Origin: Halopseudomonas xiamenensis
GTDB taxonomy: Bacteria; Pseudomonadota; Gammaproteobacteria; Pseudomonadales; Pseudomonadaceae
NCBI RefSeq assembly: GCF_014219065.1
Contig: NZ_JACLGO010000006.1
Span: 109,851-173,850, forward strand
Length of the DNA stretch: 64,000 nt
Reading direction: 5' to 3'
Of the stretch, positions 37,394 to 47,687 are shown piece by piece. Each line of letters starts with the position of its first letter. Position 1 is the first letter of the stretch. The notes below the pieces were generated by a model. That model saw nothing but the letters and a program-made list of their open reading frames with translations, searched no databases and was not told the DNA's origin. The position numbers and the translations under genes are program-made.

Positions 37394-38485
37394 TCACAGC
37401 TGTCCCAGCACCGGAGTGGTGACATGTACCTCGGCATTCTGTGCGCGATGGCGCAGCAGGTGGTCCATCAGTACCAGCGCCATCATGGCCTCGGCAATCG
37501 GCGTGGCGCGGATACCGACACAGGGATCGTGCCGCCCCTTGGTCACCACCTCGACCGGATTGCCATCGACATCGATGGAACGGCCCGGCGTGGTGATGCT
37601 GGAGGTCGGTTTCAGCGCCAGGTGCGCGATGATCGGCTGGCCGGAGGAAATACCACCCAGTACGCCGCCGGCATGGTTGCTCAGGAAACCCTCGGGGGTC
37701 AGCTCGTCCCGGTGCTCGGTACCGCGCTGGCCGACCGCGGCGAAACCGTCGCCGATCTCCACCCCCTTGACCGCGTTGATGCTCATCAGCGCATAGGCGA
37801 GCTCGGCGTCCAGGCGATCGAAGATCGGCTCGCCCAGCCCCGGCGGCACACCCTCGGCGACCACGGTGATCTTCGCGCCTACCGAATCCTGATCGCGACG
37901 CAGCTGGTCCATATAGGCCTCCAGCTCCGGCACCTTGTCCGGGTCAGGGCTGAAGAAGGCGTTCTGGCCGACCGCCTCCCAGTTCCTGAAGGGAATCTCG
38001 ATCGGCCCCAACTGGCTCATGTAGCCGCGCACACTGATGCCCTGGCTGGCCAGGTACTTGCGGGCGATCGCCCCGGCGGCCACGCGCATGGCGGTTTCCC
38101 GGGCCGAGGAACGTCCGCCACCGCGGTAGTCGCGGATGCCGTACTTGTGGTGGTAGCTGTAGTCGGCATGCGCCGGGCGGAACAGGTCCTTGATCGCCGA
38201 GTAGTCCTTGGACTTCTGGTCGGTATTGCGGATCAGCAGGCCGATCGGGCAACCGGTGGTGCGCCCCTCGAACACCCCGGAGAGAATCTCCACCTCGTCC
38301 GGCTCCTGGCGCTGGGTGGTGTGCCGGCTGGTGCCGGGCTTGCGCCGGTCCAGATCGAGCTGCAGATCGGCGGCGGACAGTTCCAGCCCGGGCGGGCACC
38401 CATCGACGATGGCGACCAGGGCCGGACCATGGCTCTCGCCGGCGGTGGTGACGGTAAACAGGGTGCCAAGGGTATTTCCGGCCAT
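37394..38485 (-). CDS. aroC: Chorismate synthase
   Basis: A 363-residue FMN-dependent enzyme that makes chorismate from EPSP, the last shikimate step. The opening [20 protein letters not shown] and the FMN-site segment [11 protein letters not shown] near residue 125 are diagnostic. ATG 38485 is chosen over an in-frame ATG at 38494. It feeds tryptophan synthesis through trpFBA in this same window, though the genes are unlinked here. Confidence 0.98.
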   Translation of the reverse strand: MAGNTLGTLFTVTTAGESHGPALVAIVDGCPPGLELSAADLQLDLDRRKPGTSRHTTQRQEPDEVEILSGVFEGRTTGCPIGLLIRNTDQKSKDYSAIKDLFRPAHADYSYHHKYGIRDYRGGGRSSARETAMRVAAGAIARKYLASQGISVRGYMSQLGPIEIPFRNWEAVGQNAFFSPDPDKVPELEAYMDQLRRDQDSVGAKITVVAEGVPPGLGEPIFDRLDAELAYALMSINAVKGVEIGDGFAAVGQRGTEHRDELTPEGFLSNHAGGVLGGISSGQPIIAHLALKPTSSITTPGRSIDVDGNPVEVVTKGRHDPCVGIRATPIAEAMMALVLMDHLLRHRAQNAEVHVTTPVLGQL

Positions 38486-38647
38486 GCGTGCCATCCAATG
38501 TCAGTTACGGGAAAGCCAGCAGTATAACGCCCGACCGGCACCGGTGACAGCACCCCGGCCCACTGCGGCCATGGCGCGAGCCAGACACCGTCCATTACTT
38601 TAGAATGCCGCGACAGGAAATGCCGACACACCCCAAGGAGCACAGCA

Positions 38648-39415
38648 ATGCAGGCACTACTGGATCTTCTGCTGCCCGCCGCCCTGCCACCGCTGACCGC
38701 CGCGGCGCTGGTGGCAGCATCCGCGCTGACCTCAGCGGTTACCGCCTCGCTGGGCATCGGCGGCGGCGTGCTGTTGCTGGCGATCATGGCCATCGTCATG
38801 CCGCCGGCAGCCATCATTCCGGTGCACGGCATGGTCCAGCTGGGCTCCAATGCCGGCCGCGCGGCCATGACCCTGCGCCATATCAACCTGCGCCTGATCG
38901 CCTGGTTCGCCCCCGGGGCCCTGCTCGGCGCCTGGCTCGGCAGCCTGTTTCTGGTCGACCTGCCGCTGTCGCTGGTGCAGCTGAGCATTGCCGCCTTCAT
39001 CCTGCTGCTGTGCTGGGGCCCGCCGATCCCGCGTCTCGCCACCGGCCCGACCGGCACCCTGCTGGCCGCCACGGCCACCACCTTCGTCAGCCTGTTCGTC
39101 GGTGCCACCGGGCCGCTGGTAGCAGCCTTCGTCAAGCAGCAGCAACGGGGCGAGCGCTTCTCCACGGTGGCCACCTTCGCCAGCGCCATGTGCCTGCAGC
39201 ATGCGCCCAAGGCGATCGTATATGGCGCTGCGGGCTTCGTCTTCGCCGACTGGCTGGGCCTGATGCTGCTGATGATCGCCGCCGGTGCTGTCGGCACCTG
39301 GCTGGGTCTGCGGCTGCTCAGGCGCATGAGCGACAGCCGCTTCACCCTGATATTCAATGCCCTGCTGACAGTTCTTGCTCTACGCCTGATCTGGCAGGCG
39401 CTGCAAAGCTGGTAA
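38648..39415 (+). CDS. TSUP-family (TauE/SafE-like) permease
   Basis: A 255-residue integral membrane protein with about eight hydrophobic segments. The repeated Gly/Ala motifs (ASLGIGGGVLLLAIM; HGMVQLGSNAGRAAM) are typical of TauE/SafE permeases, which move sulfite, sulfoacetate or other organic anions. CAAGGAG upstream of ATG 38648 gives a good ribosome site; TAGAAT at 38601-38606 is a possible -10. Its direction is away from aroC. The substrate is unknown. Confidence 0.9.
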   Translation: MQALLDLLLPAALPPLTAAALVAASALTSAVTASLGIGGGVLLLAIMAIVMPPAAIIPVHGMVQLGSNAGRAAMTLRHINLRLIAWFAPGALLGAWLGSLFLVDLPLSLVQLSIAAFILLLCWGPPIPRLATGPTGTLLAATATTFVSLFVGATGPLVAAFVKQQQRGERFSTVATFASAMCLQHAPKAIVYGAAGFVFADWLGLMLLMIAAGAVGTWLGLRLLRRMSDSRFTLIFNALLTVLALRLIWQALQSW

Positions 39416-39470
39416 TATTCAAGAACGGCGGCAAGCGGCCGATAACGGGGTATTCAGCAAGGACCACCCG

Positions 39471-40247
39471 ATGAGCGAAGAGCAACCTCACAGCGCAGCA
39501 CCAGAACAGGCCCCGCCGCCGCGGGACCCGTTCGCCCATGCGCGGCCATCGGAACTCTACTGGATTCAGCTCAAGCCGGTATACAAGGGCCGGCTGATGC
39601 TGCATGGCGAACGCCTGGCGCAGATCGCCGTCACCCATGAGCGGGTGGCCAGCCTGGAGCTGCTGCGCCTGCAGTTGCGGATCGAGGATGAAAGCGTCCC
39701 GCCGGACACCAACGTCATGGAGTTGCTGGTCGACCACAAGCATCAGCGCATACGCTTCGGCCCGCTGCAGGGACTACGGATCTTTCCGCCCCAGCGCGGC
39801 GTGGCCGGCTTCATGCTGGCCCAGTTGATCGACTGGGCACAGCGCCACTGTGCCGACTACTCAGTGACTCCGGTCATGCTGCATGCCAGCGAAGTACCCA
39901 GCGAGGAAGCCCGGCAGATACGCGAGCGCCTGCTCAAGCGCGCCGGCTTCCACCTCAGCTACAACGACGACGCCCGCAGCGAGGGCAAGGCCCAGGCCAA
40001 CCGGGTCAGCAACCTGATCGCCAGTTGGAACACCGAGCGGGTGCAGCGCTTGCATGTCGGCGAGATCCTGCACCAGTTGCGCGACCAGGAAACCCTGAAT
40101 CGCCAGCAGCTGGCGCAACTGACCACCCTGCAGGCCACACTGGATGAATACAAGCGTAACGACATAGGTCACCGCTTCGCCATCGGCTGCCTGATCGTAT
40201 TCTCGATCTTCCAGGCGCTGATGCTGCTCTGGGTGGTGCTGCGCTGA
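39471..40247 (+). CDS. Membrane-anchored protein with GNAT-like domain
   Basis: A 258-residue protein conserved in style with pseudomonad hypotheticals. Residues 1-25 are Pro-rich. Residues about 30-165 resemble an acetyltransferase core: QRGVAG at 108-113 fits the acetyl-CoA-binding Q/R-x-x-G-x-G/A motif, and RLLKRAGFHL at 153-162 fits the late GNAT motif. A Gln-rich coiled coil spans about 190-230 and a single C-terminal membrane helix about 236-257. The GNAT call is my motif reading, not certain. It is followed 72 bp later by an Smr gene on the same strand. Confidence 0.8.
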   Translation: MSEEQPHSAAPEQAPPPRDPFAHARPSELYWIQLKPVYKGRLMLHGERLAQIAVTHERVASLELLRLQLRIEDESVPPDTNVMELLVDHKHQRIRFGPLQGLRIFPPQRGVAGFMLAQLIDWAQRHCADYSVTPVMLHASEVPSEEARQIRERLLKRAGFHLSYNDDARSEGKAQANRVSNLIASWNTERVQRLHVGEILHQLRDQETLNRQQLAQLTTLQATLDEYKRNDIGHRFAIGCLIVFSIFQALMLLWVVLR

Positions 40248-40319
40248 GCCAGTTCGCTGGGGATTAACCGCCAGTGCTGGTAAACTGCCCGCCTGTTCCA
40301 CCACACTCAACATCCAGCC

Positions 40320-40892
40320 ATGACCCAGGACAGCAACGACCCGGACGACCTGGAACTGTTCCGCCAGGCAACCAAGGGTGCCAAGCCGATCACCCATGAC
40401 CGCGCCGATACCGGCAAACCGCGCAGCGACCGCGCGCAGTTGCAGGCCCGGCGCCAGCGTGCGACGCAAACCCAGAACCAGCTGCGGGTCGATGGCCTGT
40501 CCGATCAGTTCGTCATCGACGTGCTGCCCGAGGAAGAACTGGCCTGGGCCGCCAATGGCGTGCAGGAAGGCCAGCTGCGCAAGTTGAAGGCCGGGCAGAT
40601 CGCCTTCGACGGCAGCATCGACCTGCACGGCATGAGCGTGGACAAGGCCCGCGAACTGCTATGGGAGTTCATCGCCGAGGCGACGCGCATCGAGGTGCGT
40701 TGCGTGCGTGTCACCCATGGCAAGGCGCAGCGCAAGGACGGGCGCACACCGATTCTCAAGAGCCACGTCAACACCTGGTTGCGCCAGCACCCCAAGGTAC
40801 TGGGCTTCACCTCCTGCCTGCCGCGCCACGGCGGTACTGGCTCGGTCTATGTACTGCTGCGCCGGGACATGCTCGAAGGCCGGGACGACTAA
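40320..40892 (+). CDS. Smr-domain protein
   Basis: A 190-residue protein with a C-terminal Smr (small MutS-related) domain. The motifs DLHG (101-104), THGK (132-135) and HGGTGSVYVLL (170-180) match the family's LDLHG and HGxG elements. Stand-alone Smr proteins have nuclease activity on DNA or, in SmrB, on mRNA at collided ribosomes. The N-terminal part is charged and likely flexible. The name smrA is not certain from sequence. A repeat hairpin follows the gene. Confidence 0.92.
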   Translation: MTQDSNDPDDLELFRQATKGAKPITHDRADTGKPRSDRAQLQARRQRATQTQNQLRVDGLSDQFVIDVLPEEELAWAANGVQEGQLRKLKAGQIAFDGSIDLHGMSVDKARELLWEFIAEATRIEVRCVRVTHGKAQRKDGRTPILKSHVNTWLRQHPKVLGFTSCLPRHGGTGSVYVLLRRDMLEGRDD

Positions 40893-40910
40893 GGCCTCTC
40901 CCCAGGGGGG

Positions 40911-40928
40911 GTAGCGCGCCTGCGCTAC
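40911..40928. repeat. GTAGCGC hairpin repeat, copy 2
   Basis: Perfect arms GTAGCGC and GCGCTAC with loop GCCT, in the gap between the convergent Smr and dehydrogenase genes. The same arms occur at 6531. A second hairpin (TCGCGC, AGGT, GCGCGA) follows at 40961-40976. Confidence 0.75.
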
Positions 40929-40996
40929 GCCGGCAAGGTCGCACCCACTCAACCCTGTCGTCGCGCAGGTGCGCGACAACCCGGGTATATGCAGTG

Positions 40997-41758
40997 TCAG
41001 TACGCGGTCTTGCCGCCATCGACCGGCAGGGCAACTCCGGTGGTGAAGGATGCAGCCTCCGAGCACAGGTACAGCACCGCAGCGGCGACTTCCTCGACCA
41101 TCCCGACCCGCCCTACCGGGTGGATGGCGACAGCGCTGGCGGCCTTGCGCGGATCACCCGCCACGGCGCGGCGGAACATATCAGTATCGATGACACCGGG
41201 GCAGACTGCGTTGATACGCACGCCCTGCTTGCCGTAACCCACCGCCGCCGAACGGGTCAGCCCGAGCACGGCATGCTTGCTGGCACTGTAGATGCTCATG
41301 TTCGGCGCCGCACCCAGCGCTGCGACCGAGGCGGTGTTGACGATGGCGCCCCCACCATTCTTCAGCATCAGCGGGATCTCGAACCGCATGCATTGCCATA
41401 CGCCCTTGACGTTGACATCCATGATGCGATCGAACACCTCTTCGTCACCGTCAGCCAACCTGCCCTGCTCGATATCGATACCGGCATTGTTGAAGGCACA
41501 GTCCAGACGGCCATGCTCGGCCTCGATCCGCTCGATCAGCGCCTTGACCTGGGCGCTATCGGCCACATCGCAGGCGAGGAACAGCGCATCGCCACCCGCA
41601 GCCCGTATGGCGCTGGCGACCGCCTCGCCACGGTCGGCATCCACATCGGAGACAATCAGGCGGGCGCCCGCCGCCGCGAAAGCCTGCGCCGTCGCTTCGC
41701 CGATCCCTGCTGCCGCGCCGGTCACCAGCACCACCTTGCCGGAAAAATCATTGGCCAT
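40997..41758 (-). CDS. Short-chain dehydrogenase/reductase (second)
   Basis: A 253-residue classical SDR with TGAAAGIG (13-20), NNAG (90-93) and catalytic S144, Y157 and K161. D38/D40 after strand 2 favour NAD. The C-terminus has VALPVDGGKTAY, usual for oxidoreductases of this group. Substrate unknown. It is single, convergent with the Smr gene, and differs from the dehydrogenase at 35192. Confidence 0.93.
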   Translation of the reverse strand: MANDFSGKVVLVTGAAAGIGEATAQAFAAAGARLIVSDVDADRGEAVASAIRAAGGDALFLACDVADSAQVKALIERIEAEHGRLDCAFNNAGIDIEQGRLADGDEEVFDRIMDVNVKGVWQCMRFEIPLMLKNGGGAIVNTASVAALGAAPNMSIYSASKHAVLGLTRSAAVGYGKQGVRINAVCPGVIDTDMFRRAVAGDPRKAASAVAIHPVGRVGMVEEVAAAVLYLCSEAASFTTGVALPVDGGKTAY

Positions 41759-41870
41759 GCCTGCTCTCCTTCACCTGGACAGAGGCGGTCCATTCCGCCT
41801 CGAAAGCCCGGAGCCTAGCAAGCGCTGCAGCCATGACTCCAGCATAGTCAGGGCCGTTATTCACACATCA

Positions 41871-42971
41871 TTACATTCGCTTATGCCGCAGCCAGTCGAT
41901 GACCGCCTGCTGGTCGCCGCTGAACACCACCCGCGCTTCCTTGCTCTGGCGCTGATAGGCATACATCGGATCGTAGTAGTGGGTCAGCAATCCCTCGATC
42001 CAGGCGCGGTGCGCCGTCACCTCACCGGTGCGCTGCTGGATATCCAGGGCCTCGCTCATCAGTCCGTGTAGTTCCTGATGACGCTCGCCGCCAAGGCGCT
42101 TGTAGATACGCTGCAGGCTGCCGAGCAGGTACTCCGAGAAGGCAGTGAAGGCTGCCTGCGGGTCATCCGGATGGAGTGCAGCGAACTCCTCGCGCATATC
42201 GATCACATAGTCGCCGAGGATGCGCGTGACCCGGTTGTCCAGTGGGTCTTCCAGCCAGACCAGCGGCGCAGTGCGCATCGCGTTGTACATTTCCAGGGGA
42301 ACCGAGCAACTGCCGACCATACGCCCTTCATCCTCCAGCACCAGTTGGCTCGCTCCGCGGGCACGCCGCCTGAGCACATCTATCGCCAGACGGTTCTCGA
42401 AGTCGATCTGGGCGGGCTGCGGCGTGGCATGGCGGCCGAAGCTGGAGCCCCGGTGATGGGCCCAACCCTCCAGGTCCACGCCGTTGTCCAGGGCGTTGAT
42501 GACCTCGGTCTTGCCGGTCCCGGTCATCCCGGCCACCAGTATCAGCGGGCAGTCACGCACCGCCTCATCCAGGCTATCGATGAGAAAACGGCGCATGGCC
42601 TTGTAGCCGCCGATCACCCGCGGATACCGGACGCCGGCCTCGGCCAGCCACTGCTGCACCAGTTGCGAACGCAGGCCACCGCGGAAGCAGTACAGATAAC
42701 CCTGCGGATTGGCCTCGGCGAAGGCCTTCCAGGCTTCGATGCGCGCCTCCTTCAACGCACCGCTGACCAGCCGGTGGCCGAGGGCGATGGCTGCGGCCTG
42801 GCCGTGCTGCTTGTAACAGGTGCCGACCCGACGCCGCTCCTCGTCATCCATCAGCGGCAGGTTGATGCTGTGCGGGAAGGCCCCCTTGGCGAACTCGATC
42901 GGCGCGCGCGCATCCATCATCGGCACATCGCTCAGGAACAGACTGCGGTAGTCGTCGGTGTCCGCCCGCAT
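41871..42971 (-). CDS. selU: tRNA 2-selenouridine synthase
   Basis: A 366-residue enzyme (also called MnmH or YbbB) that turns 2-thiouridine at tRNA wobble position 34 into 2-selenouridine using selenophosphate. It has an N-terminal rhodanese domain with catalytic C95 (YCFRGGLRS) and a P-loop at 148-155 (GMTGTGKT) in the C-terminal half. Its start codon overlaps the selD stop by one base, so enzyme and selenium donor synthase are made together. Confidence 0.97.
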   Translation of the reverse strand: MRADTDDYRSLFLSDVPMMDARAPIEFAKGAFPHSINLPLMDDEERRRVGTCYKQHGQAAAIALGHRLVSGALKEARIEAWKAFAEANPQGYLYCFRGGLRSQLVQQWLAEAGVRYPRVIGGYKAMRRFLIDSLDEAVRDCPLILVAGMTGTGKTEVINALDNGVDLEGWAHHRGSSFGRHATPQPAQIDFENRLAIDVLRRRARGASQLVLEDEGRMVGSCSVPLEMYNAMRTAPLVWLEDPLDNRVTRILGDYVIDMREEFAALHPDDPQAAFTAFSEYLLGSLQRIYKRLGGERHQELHGLMSEALDIQQRTGEVTAHRAWIEGLLTHYYDPMYAYQRQSKEARVVFSGDQQAVIDWLRHKRM

Positions 42972-44008
42972 CAGCGCACCTCGACCCAGGCACCGCCGCG
43001 ATGCTCCAGCAACTCACCGATCGGCTGCAGCTGCAGGCCCTGCTCGGCGGCGATGGCGAGGAACTGCTGCTCACCGACCGGATCGACCGCCACCAGCAGG
43101 CCACCGCTGGTCTGCGGGTCGCACAACAGGTCGCGCCACTGCGCCGGCATCTCGGCCAGCTTGTGGCCATAGCTGGCAAAATTGCGACCGGTACCTCCCG
43201 GCACGCAACCGGCGTCCAGGTAGTGCTCGACACCCGCCAGGCGCGGTACCGCCGCCTCCTGTATGCGCGCCAGCACACCCGATCCCTCAGCCATTTCCGC
43301 CAGGTGGCCGAGCAGGCCGAAGCCGGTGACATCGGTCATCGCCTGCACCGCCTCCAACTGCGCGAAGCGTGCACCGATACGGTTGAGCTGGCACATCAGG
43401 TCACGCGCCACGCCGGCGTCCTCGGGGCGCAGCTTCTTGTGCTTTTCCGCAGTGGTGAGGATGCCGATGCCCAGCGGCTTGGTCAGGTACAGGCGCGCCC
43501 CGGGGCGCGCGGTATCATTGCGCTTGAGCTGGCGGCGCATGACCTGGCCGGTCACCGCCAGGCCGAAGATCGGCTCCGGCGCATCGATCGAGTGACCACC
43601 GGCCAGCGGCATGCCGGCCTCGGCACAGACCGCACGGGCACCGGCCATGACCTCGGCAGCCACCGATGCCGGCAGCACATTCACCGGCCAGCCGAGAATG
43701 GCGATGGCCATCAATGGTGTACCACCCATGGCGTAGATATCGCTGATGGCATTGGTCGCAGCGATGCGCCCGAAATCGTAGGCGTCATCGACAATCGGCA
43801 TGAAGAAGTCGGTGGTACTGACGATGCCGCGCTCGTCATCCAGGCCGAATACCGCCGCATCGTCGCGACTGCCATTGCCGACCCACAACTGCGGATACTC
43901 GGGCATCGGCTGGCTGCTGGCGAGGATCTGGTCCAGCACCTTGGGGGAAATCTTGCAACCGCAGCCTGCACCGTGGCTGTATTCGGTCAAACGCACTGCA
44001 TCGGCCAT
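42971..44008 (-). CDS. selD: Selenophosphate synthetase
   Basis: A 345-residue enzyme making selenophosphate from selenide and ATP. The active-site segment GAGCGCK gives C16 and K19; the residue is Cys, not selenocysteine, so no in-frame UGA is needed. An AIRS-type ATP-binding fold follows. It is first in a selD-selU operon. No selA or selB is in the window, so only tRNA modification use is directly supported here. Confidence 0.97.
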   Translation of the reverse strand: MADAVRLTEYSHGAGCGCKISPKVLDQILASSQPMPEYPQLWVGNGSRDDAAVFGLDDERGIVSTTDFFMPIVDDAYDFGRIAATNAISDIYAMGGTPLMAIAILGWPVNVLPASVAAEVMAGARAVCAEAGMPLAGGHSIDAPEPIFGLAVTGQVMRRQLKRNDTARPGARLYLTKPLGIGILTTAEKHKKLRPEDAGVARDLMCQLNRIGARFAQLEAVQAMTDVTGFGLLGHLAEMAEGSGVLARIQEAAVPRLAGVEHYLDAGCVPGGTGRNFASYGHKLAEMPAQWRDLLCDPQTSGGLLVAVDPVGEQQFLAIAAEQGLQLQPIGELLEHRGGAWVEVR

Positions 44009-44068
44009 GTCTGTCTCCGGGTTGAAACTCAGCCCGGCATTCTAACAGGCCGATACGCCCTGCGCTGG

Positions 44069-45079
44069 TCAGTGATGCCGACGACGCCCCTCGAACCGAT
44101 CGAGGGTATCGCTGGCCACCATGCGCCCCAGCTCGATCAGCTCAGGCGCGCGCTGGAATTCGAAGAACCGGCACAGGCGCTTGGGTACATCGAACACCAC
44201 ATCCGGCGGATAACCGGCGATCTTGTACTTGGTCAATGACGCCTGCATGGTCTCGAAGGACAGGTTGACCAGTTCCAGCATGCTCGCTGGGCCAACCTGG
44301 ATATCCGTGCTCACCGGCTGCTCCTCGTCCTCCTGGCGATTTGCGGCCGCCTCGGCCGGTGACAGTTCTTCGGTCATGTAATCCAGCTTGCGCTGCTTAT
44401 CGCCCTCTTCTTCCTCTTCTGAGTCATGCCAGCTGAGCAGGTTGCGCAGTCGCAACGATTCCATCCATTGCTCCAATTGATGACGGATCGGCGCCGGTCG
44501 CGGGATCACCGGCAACACATAGCCGTTGCTGTGGTTGGCATTGAGATTGACCGCCATGATCAGGTCACAATGCGCCGACACCACCGGAATGATCGGCAAG
44601 GGGTTGAGCAGCCCACCGTCGACCAGCACCCGACTGCCCTGGCGCACCGGCGAGAACAGACTGGGAATCGCCGCCGAGGCCCGCATCGCCTCATGCAGGC
44701 TGCCCTGCTGGAACCAGACCTCCTGCTGGTTGGTCAGGTCGGTGGCCACGGCGGTGAAGGGAATGCGCAGGTCCTCGATATTCACCTCACCGAGAATCTC
44801 GCGGATACGGCCGAAGATGCGCTCGCCGCGAATCGCGCCCAGATTGCCGAAACCGAAATCCAGCAGGCGCAGTACATCCAGATAGGCCAGCCCCGATACC
44901 CAGTCGCGATACGCCTGCAGTCCCCCGGCGGCATAGATCCCGCCGACCACCGCGCCCATCGAGCAACCGGCGATGCATTCGATGGAATAGCCACGCCGTT
45001 CGATTTCCTCGATCACACCGATGTGGGCATAGCCCCTGGCTCCGCCGCTACCCAGCACCAGCGCCACGCTTTGCGTCAT
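44069..45079 (-). CDS. Patatin-like phospholipase (RssA-like)
   Basis: A 336-residue patatin-domain protein. The oxyanion loop is GSGGARGYAHIG, the nucleophile Ser is in GCSMG (about S40), and the catalytic Asp in VDGGLLNP (about D154). This is the short cytosolic RssA/NTE-type group, probably a lysophospholipase or acyl hydrolase. An acidic linker (about 220-265) follows the catalytic domain. ATG 45079 has GGAGAGG upstream; a GTG two codons earlier is less likely. It is divergent from the penicillin-acylase gene. Confidence 0.92.
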   Translation of the reverse strand: MTQSVALVLGSGGARGYAHIGVIEEIERRGYSIECIAGCSMGAVVGGIYAAGGLQAYRDWVSGLAYLDVLRLLDFGFGNLGAIRGERIFGRIREILGEVNIEDLRIPFTAVATDLTNQQEVWFQQGSLHEAMRASAAIPSLFSPVRQGSRVLVDGGLLNPLPIIPVVSAHCDLIMAVNLNANHSNGYVLPVIPRPAPIRHQLEQWMESLRLRNLLSWHDSEEEEEGDKQRKLDYMTEELSPAEAAANRQEDEEQPVSTDIQVGPASMLELVNLSFETMQASLTKYKIAGYPPDVVFDVPKRLCRFFEFQRAPELIELGRMVASDTLDRFEGRRRHH

Positions 45080-45173
45080 TTTCACCTCTCCGTATTGAAT
45101 GCCGATTGACGCCGGACCGCTCTCTCAGCATGATGCCCCGGTTCAATCACCATTCTCTGCTACAAGGCCAACC

Positions 45174-47615
45174 GTGATCCAGCGTCGCACCCTCTTTCGC
45201 CTGAAAATTCTCGCTGCCCTGCTCATCATCGCCGTTGCCCTGGCCGCCCTCGGCCATTGGCTGCTGCATAGCGCCGAAGCCCAGCGCAGCGGCACTCTGC
45301 GCCTGAATGGCCTGCAGCAGGAAGTGGCAGTGTACTTCGATGCCTGGGGCGTGCCGCATATCGACGCGCAGAACGATGCGGATGCCTACCGTGCGCTCGG
45401 CTACCTGCATGCCCAGGACCGACTGTTCCAGATGGATATCGTGCGACGTATCGGCGGTGGCCGGTTATCCGAACTGTTCGGCCAGGAAAGCTATGCCACC
45501 GACAAGTTCTTTCGCACCCTGGGCATCAGCCGTTACGCCAGGCAGTATGCGACCTACCTGGAGGAGAATGCGCAGCAGCCGCATGTGCAGCTGATCAAAG
45601 CCTATCAGGACGGCATCAACCAGTACATCGACCAGGGCCGCACCCCGGTGGAGTACCGCCTGCTGCTGACCCGGCCGGACTATTTCGCACTGGAAGATAT
45701 CGCCCACGTGATGGGCTACATGGCCTATTCCTTCGCCGAGGCGTTCCGCACCGACGCCCTGGTCGACCATGTGCGCGGCACGCTGGGTGAACGCCATGCC
45801 CAGGACCTGGTGCCTGGCGCACCGGACGCCTCGCCACGCAGCATCAACGCACCACCGACCAGCGTGAGCCTGCTGCAACCCCTGCTGGAGCAACTCACCG
45901 AGATACAGGCACAGCTGCCCGCCGGGCAGTTCCACGGCAGCAACGCCTGGGTGGTCAAGGGCGCACTGAGCGCCAGCGGTCGCCCGTTGCTGGCCAACGA
46001 CCCGCATATCGGTTTCTCCGTGCCGGCAGTATGGTACGAGGCGCATATCCGCACTCCCGAACACGAGGTCTACGGACATTTTCTCGCCGGGTTGCCGTTT
46101 CCGCTGCTGGGCCATACCGCGCATCACGCCTGGGGCCTGACCATGCTGATGAACGATGAAATCGACTTCTACCGCGAACGGCCGAACCCTGACAACCCGA
46201 ACCAGGTACGGGTCGGTGATCGCTGGCAGAACCTGACCATACACGAGGAAGTGATCAAGGTACGCAACCAGGAGGATCGCCTGATCCGCCTGCGCAGCTC
46301 GCGCCACGGGCCGATCATCAATGATCACCTGGTCACCGCCGCCACCGACGCGGATACCCCGCCGACCCAGCCGGTCAGCCTGTTCTGGACCTTCCTTACC
46401 CCCGGTAGCGACTCCACCGAGGCCTTCTACCGCTACGCCAGGGCCACCAGCATGGCCGAGTTCGAGGCCGCCGCCGCGCTGCACTGGTCGCCGGGCCTGA
46501 ACGTCATCTACGCGGATGTGGATGACAACATCGCCATGTGGGCCACCGGCCGGCTCAAGCGCTGGCCCAACAGCAACAACAGCTTCACCCTGCTCGATGG
46601 CAGCAACCGCCGCGATGACTTCCTCGGCTACCAGCCCTTCGCCTCCAACCCCCGGCTGATCAATCCGCGTGAAGGTTATATCTACAGCACCAACAACCCC
46701 TATCCCGGTGACAGCCCGCGCCGTACCCTGCCCGGCTACTACGCCCCCGGCGAACGCGCCGAGCAGCTCGCCACGCTGCTGGCCGGCAGGGACAACTTCG
46801 ACTTCTCGATCTTCAAGGCCATGCAGCTGGACAGCCACCGCCCCCGCGCGGTGTCGATGGTCCAGGATGCGCTGCCGCTGTTCGACAGTGCCCTACTGCC
46901 CGAGACCCTGCGCTCATCAGCCGAGCGCGCCCGGCAGATTCTCGCCGAGTGGGATGGCCGCTTCACTCCCGACAGTACCGGGGCGGCACTGTTCCAGCGC
47001 TGGGAGGACAACCTGATGCAGACGCTGTTCGCCGACGAGCTGGGCGATCACTATACGCACTTCCGCGACACCTTCATGGCCCGCAAGACCCTCGACAGCC
47101 TGTTCTGGAAGCCCGCCTCACCATGGTGGGACAACCGCCAGCAACCGATCATGGATGGCCGCCAGTCGGCCATCGAGCAGGCCTGGATTCACAGCATAGA
47201 GGCACTGAGCGATGAACTGGGTGCCGACCCGGAGAACTGGACCTGGCAGAAACTCGCCAGCCTGCAGCACAAGCACCCGCTGGCGGACAGGATTCCCTTC
47301 GCCTGGCGCCTGAACAGCGCCAAGGTCGCGATCACCGGCACCAACGGCAGCCTGAACAACATGGTGTTCAACCGTGGAGGCCCGCGCTATGAAGTGATCG
47401 CCGGCCCCTCGACCCGGCGCCTGGTGGACCTGGCCGACCCGGCCATGACCCTGGGTATCAACCCGCTGGGCCAGTCCGGCAACCCCTTCGATCCGCACTA
47501 TGACGACCAGGCGCAGCTGTTCGCCCAGGGCAACTACCGCGCCCAGCTGTTCGACTGGCTGGGCATCCGCGCCCTGCCCGACCAGTTGACCCTGCGACCG
47601 GGGCGGCGCAGGTAA
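45174..47615 (+). CDS. Penicillin-acylase family Ntn hydrolase
   Basis: An 813-residue S45-family hydrolase with an N-terminal membrane helix (about 8-28) that anchors or exports it. The autoproteolytic Ser that becomes the N-terminus of the beta chain is about S256 (FHGSNAWVV); the alpha region and spacer precede it, and HWSPGLN and later beta-chain segments are complete. Family members hydrolyse beta-lactam side chains or acyl-homoserine lactones (PvdQ, QuiP). Which applies cannot be told. GTG 45174 with AAGG upstream is preferred to an ATG at 45099, which precedes the hydrophobic helix by 33 residues. Confidence 0.92.
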   Translation: MIQRRTLFRLKILAALLIIAVALAALGHWLLHSAEAQRSGTLRLNGLQQEVAVYFDAWGVPHIDAQNDADAYRALGYLHAQDRLFQMDIVRRIGGGRLSELFGQESYATDKFFRTLGISRYARQYATYLEENAQQPHVQLIKAYQDGINQYIDQGRTPVEYRLLLTRPDYFALEDIAHVMGYMAYSFAEAFRTDALVDHVRGTLGERHAQDLVPGAPDASPRSINAPPTSVSLLQPLLEQLTEIQAQLPAGQFHGSNAWVVKGALSASGRPLLANDPHIGFSVPAVWYEAHIRTPEHEVYGHFLAGLPFPLLGHTAHHAWGLTMLMNDEIDFYRERPNPDNPNQVRVGDRWQNLTIHEEVIKVRNQEDRLIRLRSSRHGPIINDHLVTAATDADTPPTQPVSLFWTFLTPGSDSTEAFYRYARATSMAEFEAAAALHWSPGLNVIYADVDDNIAMWATGRLKRWPNSNNSFTLLDGSNRRDDFLGYQPFASNPRLINPREGYIYSTNNPYPGDSPRRTLPGYYAPGERAEQLATLLAGRDNFDFSIFKAMQLDSHRPRAVSMVQDALPLFDSALLPETLRSSAERARQILAEWDGRFTPDSTGAALFQRWEDNLMQTLFADELGDHYTHFRDTFMARKTLDSLFWKPASPWWDNRQQPIMDGRQSAIEQAWIHSIEALSDELGADPENWTWQKLASLQHKHPLADRIPFAWRLNSAKVAITGTNGSLNNMVFNRGGPRYEVIAGPSTRRLVDLADPAMTLGINPLGQSGNPFDPHYDDQAQLFAQGNYRAQLFDWLGIRALPDQLTLRPGRRR

Positions 47616-47687
47616 GTTATAAGCTGACTTCCTGCAGGCGTAGCGCCCGATCCCACTCCCGATGAAAGCCCCACCCCGGGGCGATGA

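Noticed and set aside
42971..44008. Selenocysteine UGA in selD
   Set aside because: The active-site position is encoded as Cys and no in-frame UGA is needed.
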